From: Mesorhizobium sp.
GTDB taxonomy: Bacteria > Pseudomonadota > Alphaproteobacteria > Rhizobiales > Rhizobiaceae
Assembly: GCA_004017535.1 (NCBI GenBank)
Contig: SAJS01000018.1
Location: 1 to 64,000 of the forward strand
Direction of reading: 5' to 3'
DNA length: 64,000 nt
The notes below the pieces were generated by a model. That model worked only from the letters and a program-made list of their open reading frames with translations. It was not told the DNA's origin and made no database searches. The translations under genes were made by a program, and so were the position numbers. Of the stretch, positions 17,492-25,889 are shown piece by piece (positions within the stretch are counted from its first letter, which is position 1; every line of letters begins with the position of its first letter).

Positions 17492-18247
17492 TCAGGGCAT
17501 TTCAAATGTGCCACGGACATACTCCCAGGCCGCGGAAAGATGATTAAGCAGAGCCCGCTCGGCGCCATCTGGATCTCGCTCGATGATCGCCGTGCAGATT
17601 TCGCGGTGGCTCAGGAAATTAATCCGGTTGCGCTCTGGTGATCGGGGCATGCGCAGCCAATGCGGCGACAGCCATGCAGTGAATGCCTTATGCACCGCGG
17701 GCATGACGGGGTTGCGCGTGATCTGGTAGAGCACGGCATGGAATCCTACGTCGGTGGCATAGAATTTTTCCGAATCCGGTATCGCCGCCTCGTTCATCTC
17801 GAGCGCTGATCTGAGCGTGGCCACGTCGTCCTTGCGCGCGTGGATGGCGGCGTTGCGCGCAAGGGCGGCTTCAAGAAAGACCCGGGTGTCGTAGAGGTTC
17901 TTCACTCCCGCCTGAGCGCTCAGCAGGTGGCCGACAACACCTTCCAAAGCGCCGAGCGCCGCGTCCAGCCCCGGTCGGCGCACCACCGGGCGAAAGCGCG
18001 GACGCGCTTCGACAAGACCGCGGCTTGCCAGGCGGGCGACCGCTTCCCGCACAACGCCGCGGCCGACGCCATACTCGGCCATTAATTCGCGCTCGGCCGG
18101 CAGGAAGCTGCCGTCACCGAGCTTGCCGGAGGCGATGTCCGCTTCGATTCCGGCCACCATGGCGTCCGCGGCGCGCGCAGCGCCGCGCGTGGCCCGCGTC
18201 CCAAGATGCTGCGCTGTACTTAACAAGGCGTCCTCCACGTGACTCAT
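17492..18247 (-). CDS. GntR-family regulator with FCD domain
   Basis: 251 residues. The N-terminal winged helix-turn-helix (GSFLPAERELMAEYGVGRGVVREAVARL, near residues 45-75) is typical GntR. The C-terminal all-helical FCD ligand-binding domain contains the metal-ligand pattern around YDTRVFLEAALARNA, TDVGFHAVLYQ and NFLSHREICTAI. It is the first gene of the importer operon and is divergent from the dehydratase gene 112 bases away, so it probably controls both by sensing a sugar acid. I see no obvious operator palindrome in the gap. Confidence 0.88.
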   Translation of the reverse strand: MSHVEDALLSTAQHLGTRATRGAARAADAMVAGIEADIASGKLGDGSFLPAERELMAEYGVGRGVVREAVARLASRGLVEARPRFRPVVRRPGLDAALGALEGVVGHLLSAQAGVKNLYDTRVFLEAALARNAAIHARKDDVATLRSALEMNEAAIPDSEKFYATDVGFHAVLYQITRNPVMPAVHKAFTAWLSPHWLRMPRSPERNRINFLSHREICTAIIERDPDGAERALLNHLSAAWEYVRGTFEMP

Positions 18248-18359
18248 TCATTAAGGCGCAGATCAGACCAAAGCACAAGGTCCAGCGAGCTATCATCGGA
18301 CCAAACGCTTCAAAATTGTTGAGCTAGTTGCGATCTGCTCTTCTGAGTGCAATTATGGT

Positions 18360-19496
18360 ATGACAAAAAGTGGATCGAGCGACGAGAGCCTCGCAATGCG
18401 CGATACAGCAATCACGGACGTAATGGTTCGGCTTTTCCGGGTGCCGCTGCGTGAGGTCATGACCGACGCCAAGCATGGCGCCCACACGCATTTCGAGCTG
18501 GTGACCGTGACCCTCACGCTGGCCGACGGCAGCAAAGGGACGGGCTACACCTACACTGGCGGCAAAGGCGGGCATGCGATTGGAGCCATGATCGTTCACG
18601 ATCTGACGCCGTTCCTGAAAGGACGTGACGCGACGGAGATCGAAGCGCTCTACGATGGGATGTTATGGCACATCCATTACGTTGGGCGCGGCGGCATCGC
18701 GTCGTTTGCAATTTCTGCACTCGACATAGCGCTTTGGGATCTCCAGGGCCGGCGCATCGGCCGGTCACTCTGGGAAATGGCCGGAGGCGCCGGAAAGACA
18801 ACCAAGGCATATCGCGGCGGCATCGACCTGAACTTCTCCCTCGACGAGTTGCGGGCGAGCATCGACTCCTATCTCGCCGCCGGGTTCAATGCCGTGAAGA
18901 TCAAGGTCGGCAAAGATGACCTCGCTGAGGATGTCGCCCGTATAAAGGCTATCCGCGAGCGCATCGGGCCGGAGACCCCGTTCATGGTGGACGCCAATTA
19001 TGCGCTCGACGTTCATCGGGCGATCGAGGCGGCGAACGCATTCGCGCCTTACGATCTGCTGTGGTTCGAGGAGCCTATCATACCCGACGATTATGAGGGC
19101 TATGCTGCCATTGCCAAGGCGACGGGCATGCCTCTGGCCATGGGTGAGAACTTGCATATCATCGAAGAATTCGAGCATGCCTTCGCTTGGTCGAACCTCT
19201 CCTACATCCAGCCCGACGCTTCGAACTGTGGCGGCATCACAGGCTGGTTGCGGGTGGCCGAGCTTTCCCGCAAGGCTGGAATTCCAGTGTGCAGCCACGG
19301 GATGCAGGAATTGCATGTCAGTTTGGTCGCGGGTCAACCAAACTCTGGTTGGGTGGAGGCGCACAGTTTCGACATCGACCAGTATACCACTCGTCCCCTT
19401 AGGTTGCAGGATGGGCTAGCAGTCGCCCCAGACGAACCTGGCATTGGTATCAGCTTTGACTGGCGTAAGCTGGTTGCATATGAGGAGAAGGTCTAG
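18360..19496 (+). CDS. Enolase-superfamily sugar acid dehydratase (mandelate racemase subgroup)
   Basis: 378 residues: an alpha/beta capping domain (1 to about 130), then a TIM-barrel. Catalytic signatures of the MR subgroup are present: [13 protein letters not shown] (Lys-x-Lys), [11 protein letters not shown] (metal Asp), [11 protein letters not shown] (Glu), LAMGENLH (Glu), and [10 protein letters not shown] (the His of the His-Asp dyad). Such enzymes dehydrate acid sugars such as galactarate, talarate or related aldonates after abstracting the alpha proton. It is divergent from the GntR-GMC-importer operon, consistent with a sugar oxidation and dehydration pathway. Its TAG stop lies inside the terminal repeat of the element at 19493-19588. 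Confidence 0.87.
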   Translation: MTKSGSSDESLAMRDTAITDVMVRLFRVPLREVMTDAKHGAHTHFELVTVTLTLADGSKGTGYTYTGGKGGHAIGAMIVHDLTPFLKGRDATEIEALYDGMLWHIHYVGRGGIASFAISALDIALWDLQGRRIGRSLWEMAGGAGKTTKAYRGGIDLNFSLDELRASIDSYLAAGFNAVKIKVGKDDLAEDVARIKAIRERIGPETPFMVDANYALDVHRAIEAANAFAPYDLLWFEEPIIPDDYEGYAAIAKATGMPLAMGENLHIIEEFEHAFAWSNLSYIQPDASNCGGITGWLRVAELSRKAGIPVCSHGMQELHVSLVAGQPNSGWVEAHSFDIDQYTTRPLRLQDGLAVAPDEPGIGISFDWRKLVAYEEKV

Positions 19497-19588
19497 CAGG
19501 TTGATGAAAAAGTCCGGAGATTCCCGTTTTGACTGTGATCTGTGTCGGGTTGATTGTCGGTGACAAAACAGTTTTTCAAACCTGCTAG
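19493..19588. mobile_element. 96-bp MITE-like or IS-end element
   Basis: CTAGCAGGTT at 19493-19502 is matched by its exact complement AACCTGCTAG at 19579-19588. The similarity continues inward with a two-base offset (GATGAAAAAG against TGAAAAACTG). The outer CTAG could be a target duplication. There is no room for a transposase, so it would be a non-autonomous element or the joined ends of a deleted IS. It can also fold as a hairpin with a T-rich arm and end transcription of the dehydratase gene. Confidence 0.5.
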
Positions 19589-19640
19589 CCCTGGGAGCAT
19601 GGCGCGTAGCTAGGCGGTGACAATGGTATCGGCGCATCGA

Positions 19641-19868
19641 CTAGCTCCTCAACTTCTCGTCATGGAGCCATGCAGGTGATGGACTTAGAAGCAAGTGGTC
19701 CGTGCGCAGGCCGGAGCTTCGGTCGTAGCCGGATGGGAGAGGTGGCAATAGGTGTAGATACCCTTTGCACGGCGGATCCGGCGCATCGCGTCTACCCAGC
19801 CCAGCCCCAGCTTGCGGGTGTACGTGTTCCTGCTGGCCGGCAATGAGACGGCCTCGCCCAGCGGGCAC
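19641..19868 (-). pseudogene. Remnant of exonuclease III (xthA-like), 3' part, frameshifted
   Basis: On the minus strand one frame reads GLGWVDAMRRIRRAKGIYTY. A second frame then reads YDRSSGLRTDHLLLSPS. Together these match the exonuclease III order LGWVDA...G-YT-W...R..GLR-DHLLLSP near the C-terminus of that enzyme. A frameshift joins the two, and both the catalytic N-terminal part and the final DHAP motif are missing. It is a decayed fragment between the 96-bp element and the DMT transporter. Identification is by motif from memory and is moderate. Confidence 0.5.
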
Positions 19869-19922
19869 GGACTACGGCGCCGATCTCGGTGGGGGCGACA
19901 GGCGCAGATGGTGGTTCGAGCG

Positions 19923-20846
19923 CTATTCCGCGGGAGATCGGTTTTTCGGCTCCCGCAAAGCTAGGAAAGCAGCCGAGAGCAGGACCGTCATACCCGTAAT
20001 TTCGGCCGGACCAATCTTCTCGCCACGGGTGACGATGCCGAGCAGCACCGCAATAACGGGCGAAACGAACGCGAAGGCGCCGGCGCGGGAGGCGCCGATG
20101 TCACGCAGAAGCTGCATGAATAGAGTGTAGCCGACGAGTGAACCGAACAGGACCAGAAAAAGCCAGCCAGCCCATGCCGGCCAGCCCCAGTCGCCCTGAA
20201 GCGCCGAAAGACTGCTGGGTTCGAGAACGAGGGAGCCTAGAATGAGCAGGAGGCCGCCGAGAAGCGTCGTCGAACCGGCTACGAAATCGGCCGGATAAGC
20301 GGCAAGAAGTGGCCTGGCGAGTACCGAACCATAGGCATACACGACAGCCGCCGACGCGACGGCACATGACCCGACCAACCTCATAAAGCTCGACTGGTCC
20401 GCCGCGGCCGCGGCGGTGCTATAGATCTCCGGCGCAAACAGCACGCACAGCCCCGCAACTCCCATGATGATCGCCAGTATCCTTCGGCCCTCGAAGGGCT
20501 CATCGCCGAGAAGCAATGCGAAGCCGAGCAAAGCCACGGGCGTAAGTGAAAGCTCAAGCACCGCGGCCGTTCCTGAATCGACATAGAGCATGCCCCAAAA
20601 CAACGGGCCGTAGCAGAGCGGGATCATCAACAGCGAAACTATCAGCAGCCTCGGCGCGTCGCTGTGGGAAACCCTGGGCAACTTCCCTCGGCAATACGCT
20701 ATGAAAAGTAAGATGGCGCCCGCCGCGGCAAAGCGCGTGCCGGCGAACAGCAGAGGCGGGACCGCATCGATGCCTTGTTTGATGGCAAGCCATGTCGTGC
20801 CCCAGATCACGCAAAGGACCAGGAACTTGATCGTGTCACGCGTCAT
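19923..20846 (-). CDS. DMT-family (EamA) transporter
   Basis: 307 residues from ATG 20846; the frame extends 17 codons upstream but the natural N-terminus MTRDTIKFLVLCVIWGTTW begins with the first EamA helix. Ten hydrophobic segments in two EamA halves, with a conserved WGTTWLAIKQGID start and a second-half RAGAFAFVSPVIAVLLGI. It is a likely inner-membrane exporter of metabolites or drugs. It is divergent from the CGNR regulator gene, its likely controller. An EcfG-type promoter at 20892-20916 is well placed for it. Confidence 0.88.
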   Translation of the reverse strand: MTRDTIKFLVLCVIWGTTWLAIKQGIDAVPPLLFAGTRFAAAGAILLFIAYCRGKLPRVSHSDAPRLLIVSLLMIPLCYGPLFWGMLYVDSGTAAVLELSLTPVALLGFALLLGDEPFEGRRILAIIMGVAGLCVLFAPEIYSTAAAAADQSSFMRLVGSCAVASAAVVYAYGSVLARPLLAAYPADFVAGSTTLLGGLLLILGSLVLEPSSLSALQGDWGWPAWAGWLFLVLFGSLVGYTLFMQLLRDIGASRAGAFAFVSPVIAVLLGIVTRGEKIGPAEITGMTVLLSAAFLALREPKNRSPAE

Positions 20847-20891
20847 GAGGTTTCGGTCATGTTGCGAGTGAAATTGGTTTTCCCCGTTACA

Positions 20892-20916
20892 AACCACCTA
20901 TTGCCTCTTGGGTTCC
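20892..20916 (-). promoter_or_regulatory. EcfG/RpoE2-type promoter of the DMT transporter gene
   Basis: Reading leftward: GGAAC (20916-20912), 16 bases, GGTT (20895-20892). The expected transcription start near 20884 is about 38 bases before the ATG at 20846. Confidence 0.55.
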
Positions 20917-20935
20917 GCAGACCAATCTTCAGGTG

Positions 20936-21547
20936 ATGGAGCATGAGAAAACAGTCACCCGAATGCGCATGGTCGGCGGACATCCCTGCTTGGACTTCGT
21001 TAATACGGTTGATGCGCGAGTCGGCACCTGGGGGCCGGATCTGCTTCGCAACTATGACGATCTCCTCGCCTGGGCTGAGCGCGTCGAGGTGATAACGCCT
21101 ACCGAGAGGAACGAGCTAATTGCCTTGGCAGTCGATAATCGGTTGCTCGCCACAAAGGCTCTGGAAAGAGCCAAGGTCTTGCGCGAGTCGCTTTATGCAA
21201 TTTTGCGGGCCGAAGCTTTGCAGACCAATGTACCGCCGGACGAAGTCAACACTGTCCAGAAGGCCGTTGTGGAATCCTTGCGCAAGCGCGCGCTTTGCGA
21301 GGCCAATGGTTTGTTTTTCTGGGGGTGGACAAACGACGGTAGCCTTGAAGCCGTTTGGGTCCGCGTAGCGCTTAGCGCAGCCTCGTTTTTAGCGGGTCGG
21401 CACCTTCGCCGTAGCGTGCGCGAATGCCCGGGACCGAACTGCGGCTGGCTTTTTCTTGATACCTCCAAGGCAGGCCGCCGACGATGGTGTTCGGACGAGA
21501 GCTGTGGGTCGCGCAGTCGGGTAAGGCGCTTTAGGGCAAGAGTATGA
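20936..21547 (+). CDS. CGNR zinc-finger (ABATE domain) regulator
   Basis: 203 residues from ATG 20936 (a GTG one codon earlier is also possible). The N-terminal ABATE domain has GGHPCLDFVNTVDAR and the LLRNYDDLLAWA helix. The C-terminal zinc-finger is seen in CPGPNCGWLFLDTSKAGRRR then WCSDESCGSRSRVRRFRAR, where CGSR replaces the usual CGNR. Such proteins are predicted stress-linked transcription regulators. It starts 90 bases from the divergent DMT transporter gene, which it probably controls. Confidence 0.85.
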   Translation: MEHEKTVTRMRMVGGHPCLDFVNTVDARVGTWGPDLLRNYDDLLAWAERVEVITPTERNELIALAVDNRLLATKALERAKVLRESLYAILRAEALQTNVPPDEVNTVQKAVVESLRKRALCEANGLFFWGWTNDGSLEAVWVRVALSAASFLAGRHLRRSVRECPGPNCGWLFLDTSKAGRRRWCSDESCGSRSRVRRFRARV

Positions 21548-21595
21548 TTTAGAAGACGACCGGACGGTGAGCCCAAGGGCGTTTTTTGCGCGGAG

Positions 21596-22168
21596 TTAAC
21601 TCGGCGTTTGGCGCTCGCCCACTTCTTCGATCTTGTCCAGAACAGCTTCAGGTGCCACGTCGCGCTTGAGCTCCTTCAACTCGTCGTCGGCGTCCGTGTT
21701 TACGTTCAGGCGCTTGGCAATCTCCTCTACCAGCTTGATGAGATGGGTCGTCTCATGTTCGTTCAAAAGGCTGACCTGCAGATCGAGGTCTGCCCTGGCG
21801 TCGTCCTCGGCCGCCATGCGGTTCTGGTTGATCAGCACGAAGGTCGACAGAAAGATTGCCTCGACCGAAGCAAACATGGCCAGGATTACCAAGGATGGAT
21901 CAAACGGCTTGATAAACGTCACGACGCCGAGATTGAGTGCAATCCATGCTCCAAAGAAGGCGAGGTGGATGTAGACGAAGGCCATGCTGCCGGCGAACCT
22001 GCTGATGGCAGCGGCCGTGCGTTCCTCCAAGGACGCTGTCGCGGCGTCACGTTTTCGCCTCTCGACCAGTGCCTCGATGTTCCGCGCCAGGGCAGGCGCC
22101 AGGCCTTCCGCCGCCGGGGTGGTTGGCGTGGCGGAGTCCATGGTTGCAGGGTGGGGTTTGGGATTCAT
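21596..22168 (-). CDS. DUF1003 membrane protein
   Basis: 190 residues from ATG 22168, preceded by GGGAG; the frame is open further upstream without a better start. Two adjacent transmembrane helices (GSMAFVYIHLAFFGAWIALN and PSLVILAMFASVEAIFLSTF) are followed by INQNRMAAEDDARADLDLQV, the DUF1003 signature. The C-terminal third is charged and probably cytoplasmic (HLIKLVEEIAKRLNV). The function is unknown. It is a stand-alone gene in the stress-gene block. Confidence 0.85.
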   Translation of the reverse strand: MNPKPHPATMDSATPTTPAAEGLAPALARNIEALVERRKRDAATASLEERTAAAISRFAGSMAFVYIHLAFFGAWIALNLGVVTFIKPFDPSLVILAMFASVEAIFLSTFVLINQNRMAAEDDARADLDLQVSLLNEHETTHLIKLVEEIAKRLNVNTDADDELKELKRDVAPEAVLDKIEEVGERQTPS

Positions 22169-22431
22169 TCTGTGTCTCCCATCTAGGCAGCCTAACTCGC
22201 TGTTCGACAAATCGCTCCATCGGCGGCGCGGCACAGCCACGAGATGTGCATTCCAGTCGGGAGATCCTGCCACCTCGCAGGCCCCCTCAGCGCTGCCGCT
22301 CGCCGTGTTGAGTTAGGTTGGCCCGAGACCTACTTAACGCGGAGGCTGACGCCGAATAATCGAGCCGAATACAGAATTGATTGCAGAGTGGTCGCCCTCC
22401 GCGTGCCCGCTGCCAGCGGCGGCCGGATGGT
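22169..22431. other. Intergenic region upstream of the DUF1003 gene
   Basis: About 260 bases that should hold the promoter of the DUF1003 gene. I found no GGAAC-type site or other clear signal and no convincing ORF. Confidence 0.4.
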
Positions 22432-22575
22432 TTGGATGCCTGTGTCGAAGCGGCAAGGGCGGCCTTTCAGACGCAGTGCAGGACGTCGAAGGACTTCGGT
22501 GACCCGCGCGAAGTGGAGGACATTCTTACAATGTCACCTGAGGAGCAGTACCGTTGGCCGAGCGGCGTTTGCTGA
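22432..22575 (+). CDS. Possible small hypothetical protein
   Basis: A 47-codon frame from TTG. The sequence DACVEAARAAFQTQCRTS and EVEDILTMSPEEQYRW reads like a compact helical protein, but no clear SD or family is seen. It ends two bases from the convergent gene at 22578. It may be real, a remnant, or chance. Confidence 0.28.
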   Translation: MDACVEAARAAFQTQCRTSKDFGDPREVEDILTMSPEEQYRWPSGVC

Positions 22576-22577
22576 GG

Positions 22578-22841
22578 CTACGCGGGCAGAACCACAGACA
22601 ACAACCTGATCTTGGATAATCTCTTCAGCGCCAGCCGCCGAGCCGCCTCCAAAGCCCCACCTCCGAACGCTTCGGCAACGAATGCCAGTGTCAGCATATC
22701 GATGAGAAAATCATCGACGGCGGCCGAAACCATTTCAGAGCCACGGCGATCGATTTCCGCCAACAGCGATCTGGCTTCCCCGACCGCCGCAGAGGCATCC
22801 TCTGCGTGGACCAGCGCTTCGAGCGTGTCGAATATTCGCAA
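22578..22841 (-). CDS. Small helical hypothetical protein
   Basis: 87 residues from TTG, with a G-rich stretch (GGGGGGAC) a few bases upstream as SD. The sequence is alanine- and leucine-rich and mostly helical (LVHAEDASAAVGEARSLLAE; VSAAVDDFLIDMLTLAFVAE). There is no signal peptide, and I do not recognise a family. Coding quality (third-position GC) is good, so it is likely real. Confidence 0.5.
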   Translation of the reverse strand: MRIFDTLEALVHAEDASAAVGEARSLLAEIDRRGSEMVSAAVDDFLIDMLTLAFVAEAFGGGALEAARRLALKRLSKIRLLSVVLPA

Positions 22842-23088
22842 CCAACGTCCCCCCGTTTGGCTGGCTTAACTTCGCAGGCCGCCGAAAGTTCCGCTGACCG
22901 CCGCCAAGGAGAGGGCCAAACCAAAAACGAGCGGCTGCATTTAGCCTTCAAACACCAAGACGGCCATTTGCGGGGTAATCCGATTCTATGCAGGCTCGCA
23001 GCCCAGTGGAATTGTTAGCGCCTGTCTGATTGTTCGTACACAAATCATCTGTTATCCGCTACGTTACGACCTGCCGTAGGGGAAGAGA

Positions 23089-23271
23089 ATGGCGTTACAC
23101 GAACATCATGCAGTTGAGCTGATAAGGGAGAGGAAATGGGCGGTCCGTGTGACCTCCTATGGAGAGACTCTCACATTTCCCTTTGAAGCTGAGGACTATG
23201 CCCGTTCGTACGCCGATGGACAGGCCTTCCGCCTAGGGGTTCAGGTGACGGAATTGAAGCGGAGCGCCTAG
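23089..23271 (+). CDS. Small hypothetical protein
   Basis: 60 residues from ATG, with GGGGAAGAGA directly upstream as SD. The composition KWAVRVTSYGETLTFPFEAE, followed by EDYARSYADGQAFRLGVQV, suggests a small beta-rich domain of the kind many rhizobia encode in multiple copies. No family name is known to me. It stands alone. Confidence 0.55.
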   Translation: MALHEHHAVELIRERKWAVRVTSYGETLTFPFEAEDYARSYADGQAFRLGVQVTELKRSA

Positions 23272-23393
23272 TGGCTTCCGGCGAGGCAGCTGACGCCAGC
23301 GGCCAACCGTGAGTGCTCAGTAGTAACCCGTCCGCTGCTCTCGCTACGTCTAAGCTTCCCGGCAGCCTGGACTTTGGCGCGATCACTTGCCGG

Positions 23394-23699
23394 CTAGATC
23401 AACGTGATAGGCATATAGCGGATGATGACCTTCTCCTGTCGGAACCGCCGCTCGAGTGCAGTGCGGCGATCACGCCACTCGAGGAGGTCGACCTCATCGG
23501 TCATGACTTCGAAGATGACGATCTGGTCGGCATTCGCCTCGGCACCCTTCCTCCACAGACCATCTGCAGGAGCCTGGAGGTAAGCGGTAACGCCATTAAA
23601 TCGGGCCGCGAGCTCTTCCTTTACCCTCTCGAAGTCTTCGTGGCCGAAGGGCTCCCCTTCGTTGTCCCTGCATGGGAGTAGAATCTGAACAAGGTGCAT
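23394..23699 (-). CDS. Conserved hypothetical protein (MHLVQILLP family)
   Basis: 101 residues from the ATG at 23699; the frame continues 13 codons upstream, but MHLVQILLPCRDNEGEPF is the normal start of this family as I recall it. Other recognisable segments are ELAARFNGVTAYLQAPADGLW and IVIFEVMTDEVDLLEW, then ERRFRQEKVIIRY at the end. Members are widespread in proteobacteria with no assigned function. It is a stand-alone gene. Confidence 0.7.
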   Translation of the reverse strand: MHLVQILLPCRDNEGEPFGHEDFERVKEELAARFNGVTAYLQAPADGLWRKGAEANADQIVIFEVMTDEVDLLEWRDRRTALERRFRQEKVIIRYMPITLI

Positions 23700-23961
23700 G
23701 GCGATCAACGGTGGAAGGCAGTGTTTGTTCAAGGTCATAGTGAATGTCGGGCGGCTGCCATGGCTGGTTGACCGTGAGGGTCTACTTCACCGCATAACAC
23801 GAAACCGGCACCTTGATCCGAGCGGTAGACCATTCGGCAAGATAAGGCGTCAGTCGCTTGTCTCGACCTGCACGAGTGCCGTCCTCAATATCGTCAATCG
23901 CCAACGCAGGTGCCAGCGAACTCGCTGCGGATACGCCTAGCTAGGGCCTCTCATATTGTCG

Positions 23962-23989
23962 CCGGGTAGTGGGTCGGACCACTACCCGG
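23962..23989 (+). terminator. Strong hairpin with T-rich tail, no obvious gene in front
   Basis: CCGGGTAGTGG pairs perfectly with CCACTACCCGG over 11 bp around a 6-base loop, and the + strand continues tggccgtctttatttat. It lies 65 bases before the ArsR-type gene. No gene on the + strand ends nearby, so it may close a small RNA in the preceding 220 bases. Confidence 0.6.
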
Positions 23990-24053
23990 TGGCCGTCTTT
24001 ATTTATATCTGATCTTCTGATACATTAACCTTGAGTGACGAGTGCGGGGTCAT

Positions 24054-24980
24054 ATGTCGAATGAAATCCTGGTTGTCGATCCGCTCGAGCGGCTTGAACT
24101 GTTGAAAAGCCTCGCGAGCGAGGTCCGGGTCCGGATTCTCGATCTGCTGCACCGCAAGGGACCGAAAAACGTCAATCAGGTGGCCGAGGAACTCGGTCTT
24201 CCGCAATCGACGATCTCCGCCAACATCCAGGTTCTTGTCGATGTCGGTCTGATCGAGACGAAATCACAGAAGGCGCGCAAGGGAAGCCAGAAGGTTTGCT
24301 ATTCGACCTTCTCCGAGCTGGTTGTCGTCTTTAAGGATCGCGCCCCGGGGCAGGATCTCGGCGTCATAGAAGTGGCGATGCCGCTTGGACTCTATACGAG
24401 ATGCGAAGTCTCCGCTCCCTGCGGCCTGTGTTCAAAGGACGGCGTCATCGGACTTCTCGATGTGCCAGACACCTTCCTCGATCCTGGCCGCATGCGGGCG
24501 GGGCTGCTATGGTTCACGCGCGGCTTCGTCGAATACCAGTTCCCCAACAATGCGACGCTTGCCAATGCCAAAGTCGGTGGGTTGGAACTGGCGATGGAGC
24601 TTTCGTCGGAGGTGCCGGGCACGTCGCAGCATTGGCCGTCGGACATCACGATCGCGATCAATGGACACGAGATAGACACCTGGACGGCGCCGGCCGACTA
24701 TGGCGACAAGCGCGGCAAGCATACGCCCGGCTGGTGGAAGCTGGCCGGATCGCAGTACGGCGACCTTACACACTGGCGCGTCACGAACGATGGCACCTAT
24801 CGTAACAACGACAGGGTATCCAAATGCTCGCTGGATGATTTGGAACTCGACCGGCACCGCTCGATCCGGATGAGAATCGGCGTGAAGGAAGATGCGCGTC
24901 ACCCCGGCGGCGTAAATATCTTCGGCAACGGCTTCGGCAACTACAGCAACGACATTGTTCTGCGCCTGCTGAAGGCTTGA
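24054..24980 (+). CDS. ArsR-type helix-turn-helix regulator with large C-terminal domain
   Basis: 308 residues from ATG 24054. Residues about 10-85 form an ArsR-type winged helix (LLKSLASEVRVRILDLLHRK, then VNQVAEELGLPQSTISANIQ). The remaining 220 residues form a domain with a cysteine-bearing stretch (CEVSAPCGLCSKDG) and a beta-rich region rich in Trp and Gly (DYGDKRGKHTPGWWKL). Similar long ArsR-like proteins in rhizobia sit beside sugar-use genes, so the C-terminal part may bind a small ligand or metal. No neighbouring target is evident. Confidence 0.75.
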   Translation: MSNEILVVDPLERLELLKSLASEVRVRILDLLHRKGPKNVNQVAEELGLPQSTISANIQVLVDVGLIETKSQKARKGSQKVCYSTFSELVVVFKDRAPGQDLGVIEVAMPLGLYTRCEVSAPCGLCSKDGVIGLLDVPDTFLDPGRMRAGLLWFTRGFVEYQFPNNATLANAKVGGLELAMELSSEVPGTSQHWPSDITIAINGHEIDTWTAPADYGDKRGKHTPGWWKLAGSQYGDLTHWRVTNDGTYRNNDRVSKCSLDDLELDRHRSIRMRIGVKEDARHPGGVNIFGNGFGNYSNDIVLRLLKA

Positions 24981-25291
24981 GGGCATATCAGCCCCTTGAC
25001 GGTCGGTGCGCCGCTTCGACCGACGGTGCGCTGGCCGTTTGCGGCTGCCGTGCTGGAAGTGACCTCGGAGAAGCCGGCTACATCTCTCGTCAGAAAAGTC
25101 GCGCTCTTACTTTTGCCTTATTCTCCCTTGCGCCTGCGTCCCGAAGCTCGCGGCAAATTGCCTTTGTCGATGTGCTTCGGAGCCCGCGCGATCGCCGATC
25201 CATGGAAAGGACAAATGCGTAAGACGCGACAGAGGAGGCTGGCCGCGGCCATTATCCTCGGCATCGACCCGCTGCGATGCCAGCCCTCATG
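24981..25291. other. Intergenic region without clear features
   Basis: About 310 bases between the ArsR-type gene and the stress promoter at 25292. Open frames here are short and poorly biased. I see no RNA gene or repeat. Confidence 0.4.
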
Positions 25292-25316
25292 GGAACTTAG
25301 CACCGCCGTCTAGGTT
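25292..25316 (+). promoter_or_regulatory. EcfG/RpoE2-type promoter
   Basis: GGAAC at 25292-25296, 16 bases, GGTT at 25313-25316. The predicted start near 25325 is about 20 bases before the ATG at 25345. Confidence 0.5.
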
Positions 25317-25344
25317 GATCTGGGATAAACTCCGGAGCACCGCC

Positions 25345-25524
25345 ATGACCGATCCCACGAACAGAAAACCCGAAGACGCAACCCGCCTGCGCACCAGACC
25401 GGCAACACCCTCGCCGGCAACGGAGAAAGTCGCGGGGGCCGGCCCCGCGATCGCCGAGCATTCCAAGGATGCCAAGGCGCCCAAGGGCGGCCGTCAACCC
25501 GGCGCCTACGTCAAGGACAACTGA
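25345..25524 (+). CDS. Small disordered hypothetical protein
   Basis: 59 residues from ATG 25345, preceded by CGGAG. Rich in Pro, Lys, Ala and Thr (MTDPTNRKPEDATRLRTR), ending GGRQPGAYVKDN, and probably unstructured. Its TGA overlaps the ATG of the next gene (TGATG), so the two are co-translated. A general-stress-type promoter lies just upstream. The function is unknown. Confidence 0.6.
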   Translation: MTDPTNRKPEDATRLRTRPATPSPATEKVAGAGPAIAEHSKDAKAPKGGRQPGAYVKDN

Positions 25525-25832
25525 TGAACGTCGCCAACCTACAGCTCGAGGGGCTGATGATGGCGCTGGCGGCCATCAACAATGCGCTTGTGCACCATGG
25601 CGTGCTCTCGATCGACGCCATTGACGATGCACTGCGCAAGGCCGAAGCATCAGTCACGGCTGACGAGCGCGTCTACCAAGATATGTCGACGGCCCACCGC
25701 GAAGCGATCTGCTTCCCCTTGCGGTTGCTGCAGCTTGCCAATCTGTCTCAGGATGAGACCGGCGTGCCGCCTTTTGCCGAACTCGCGCGCCAAGTCGGCC
25801 GGACCAAGGATGCTTCCGGCGATCTGGCATGA
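25524..25832 (+). CDS. Small helical hypothetical protein
   Basis: 102 residues, almost wholly helical: MNVANLQLEGLMMALAAIN, then SIDAIDDALRKAEASVT and ICFPLRLLQLANLS. It overlaps the preceding small gene by one base, so it belongs to the same stress-type operon. I do not recognise a named domain, but conserved relatives in rhizobia seem likely given the good codon bias. Confidence 0.6.
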   Translation: MNVANLQLEGLMMALAAINNALVHHGVLSIDAIDDALRKAEASVTADERVYQDMSTAHREAICFPLRLLQLANLSQDETGVPPFAELARQVGRTKDASGDLA

Positions 25833-25889
25833 CTGGATCCGGCAGGCGCCGCGCGAAAACGATTCCATGGATACACGCTTTGCCGCGCT

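Noticed and set aside
23741-23940. 80-codon + strand frame before the orphan terminator
   Set aside because: It starts inside the antisense of another gene, has poor composition and no SD; a small RNA is the better explanation if the region is expressed.
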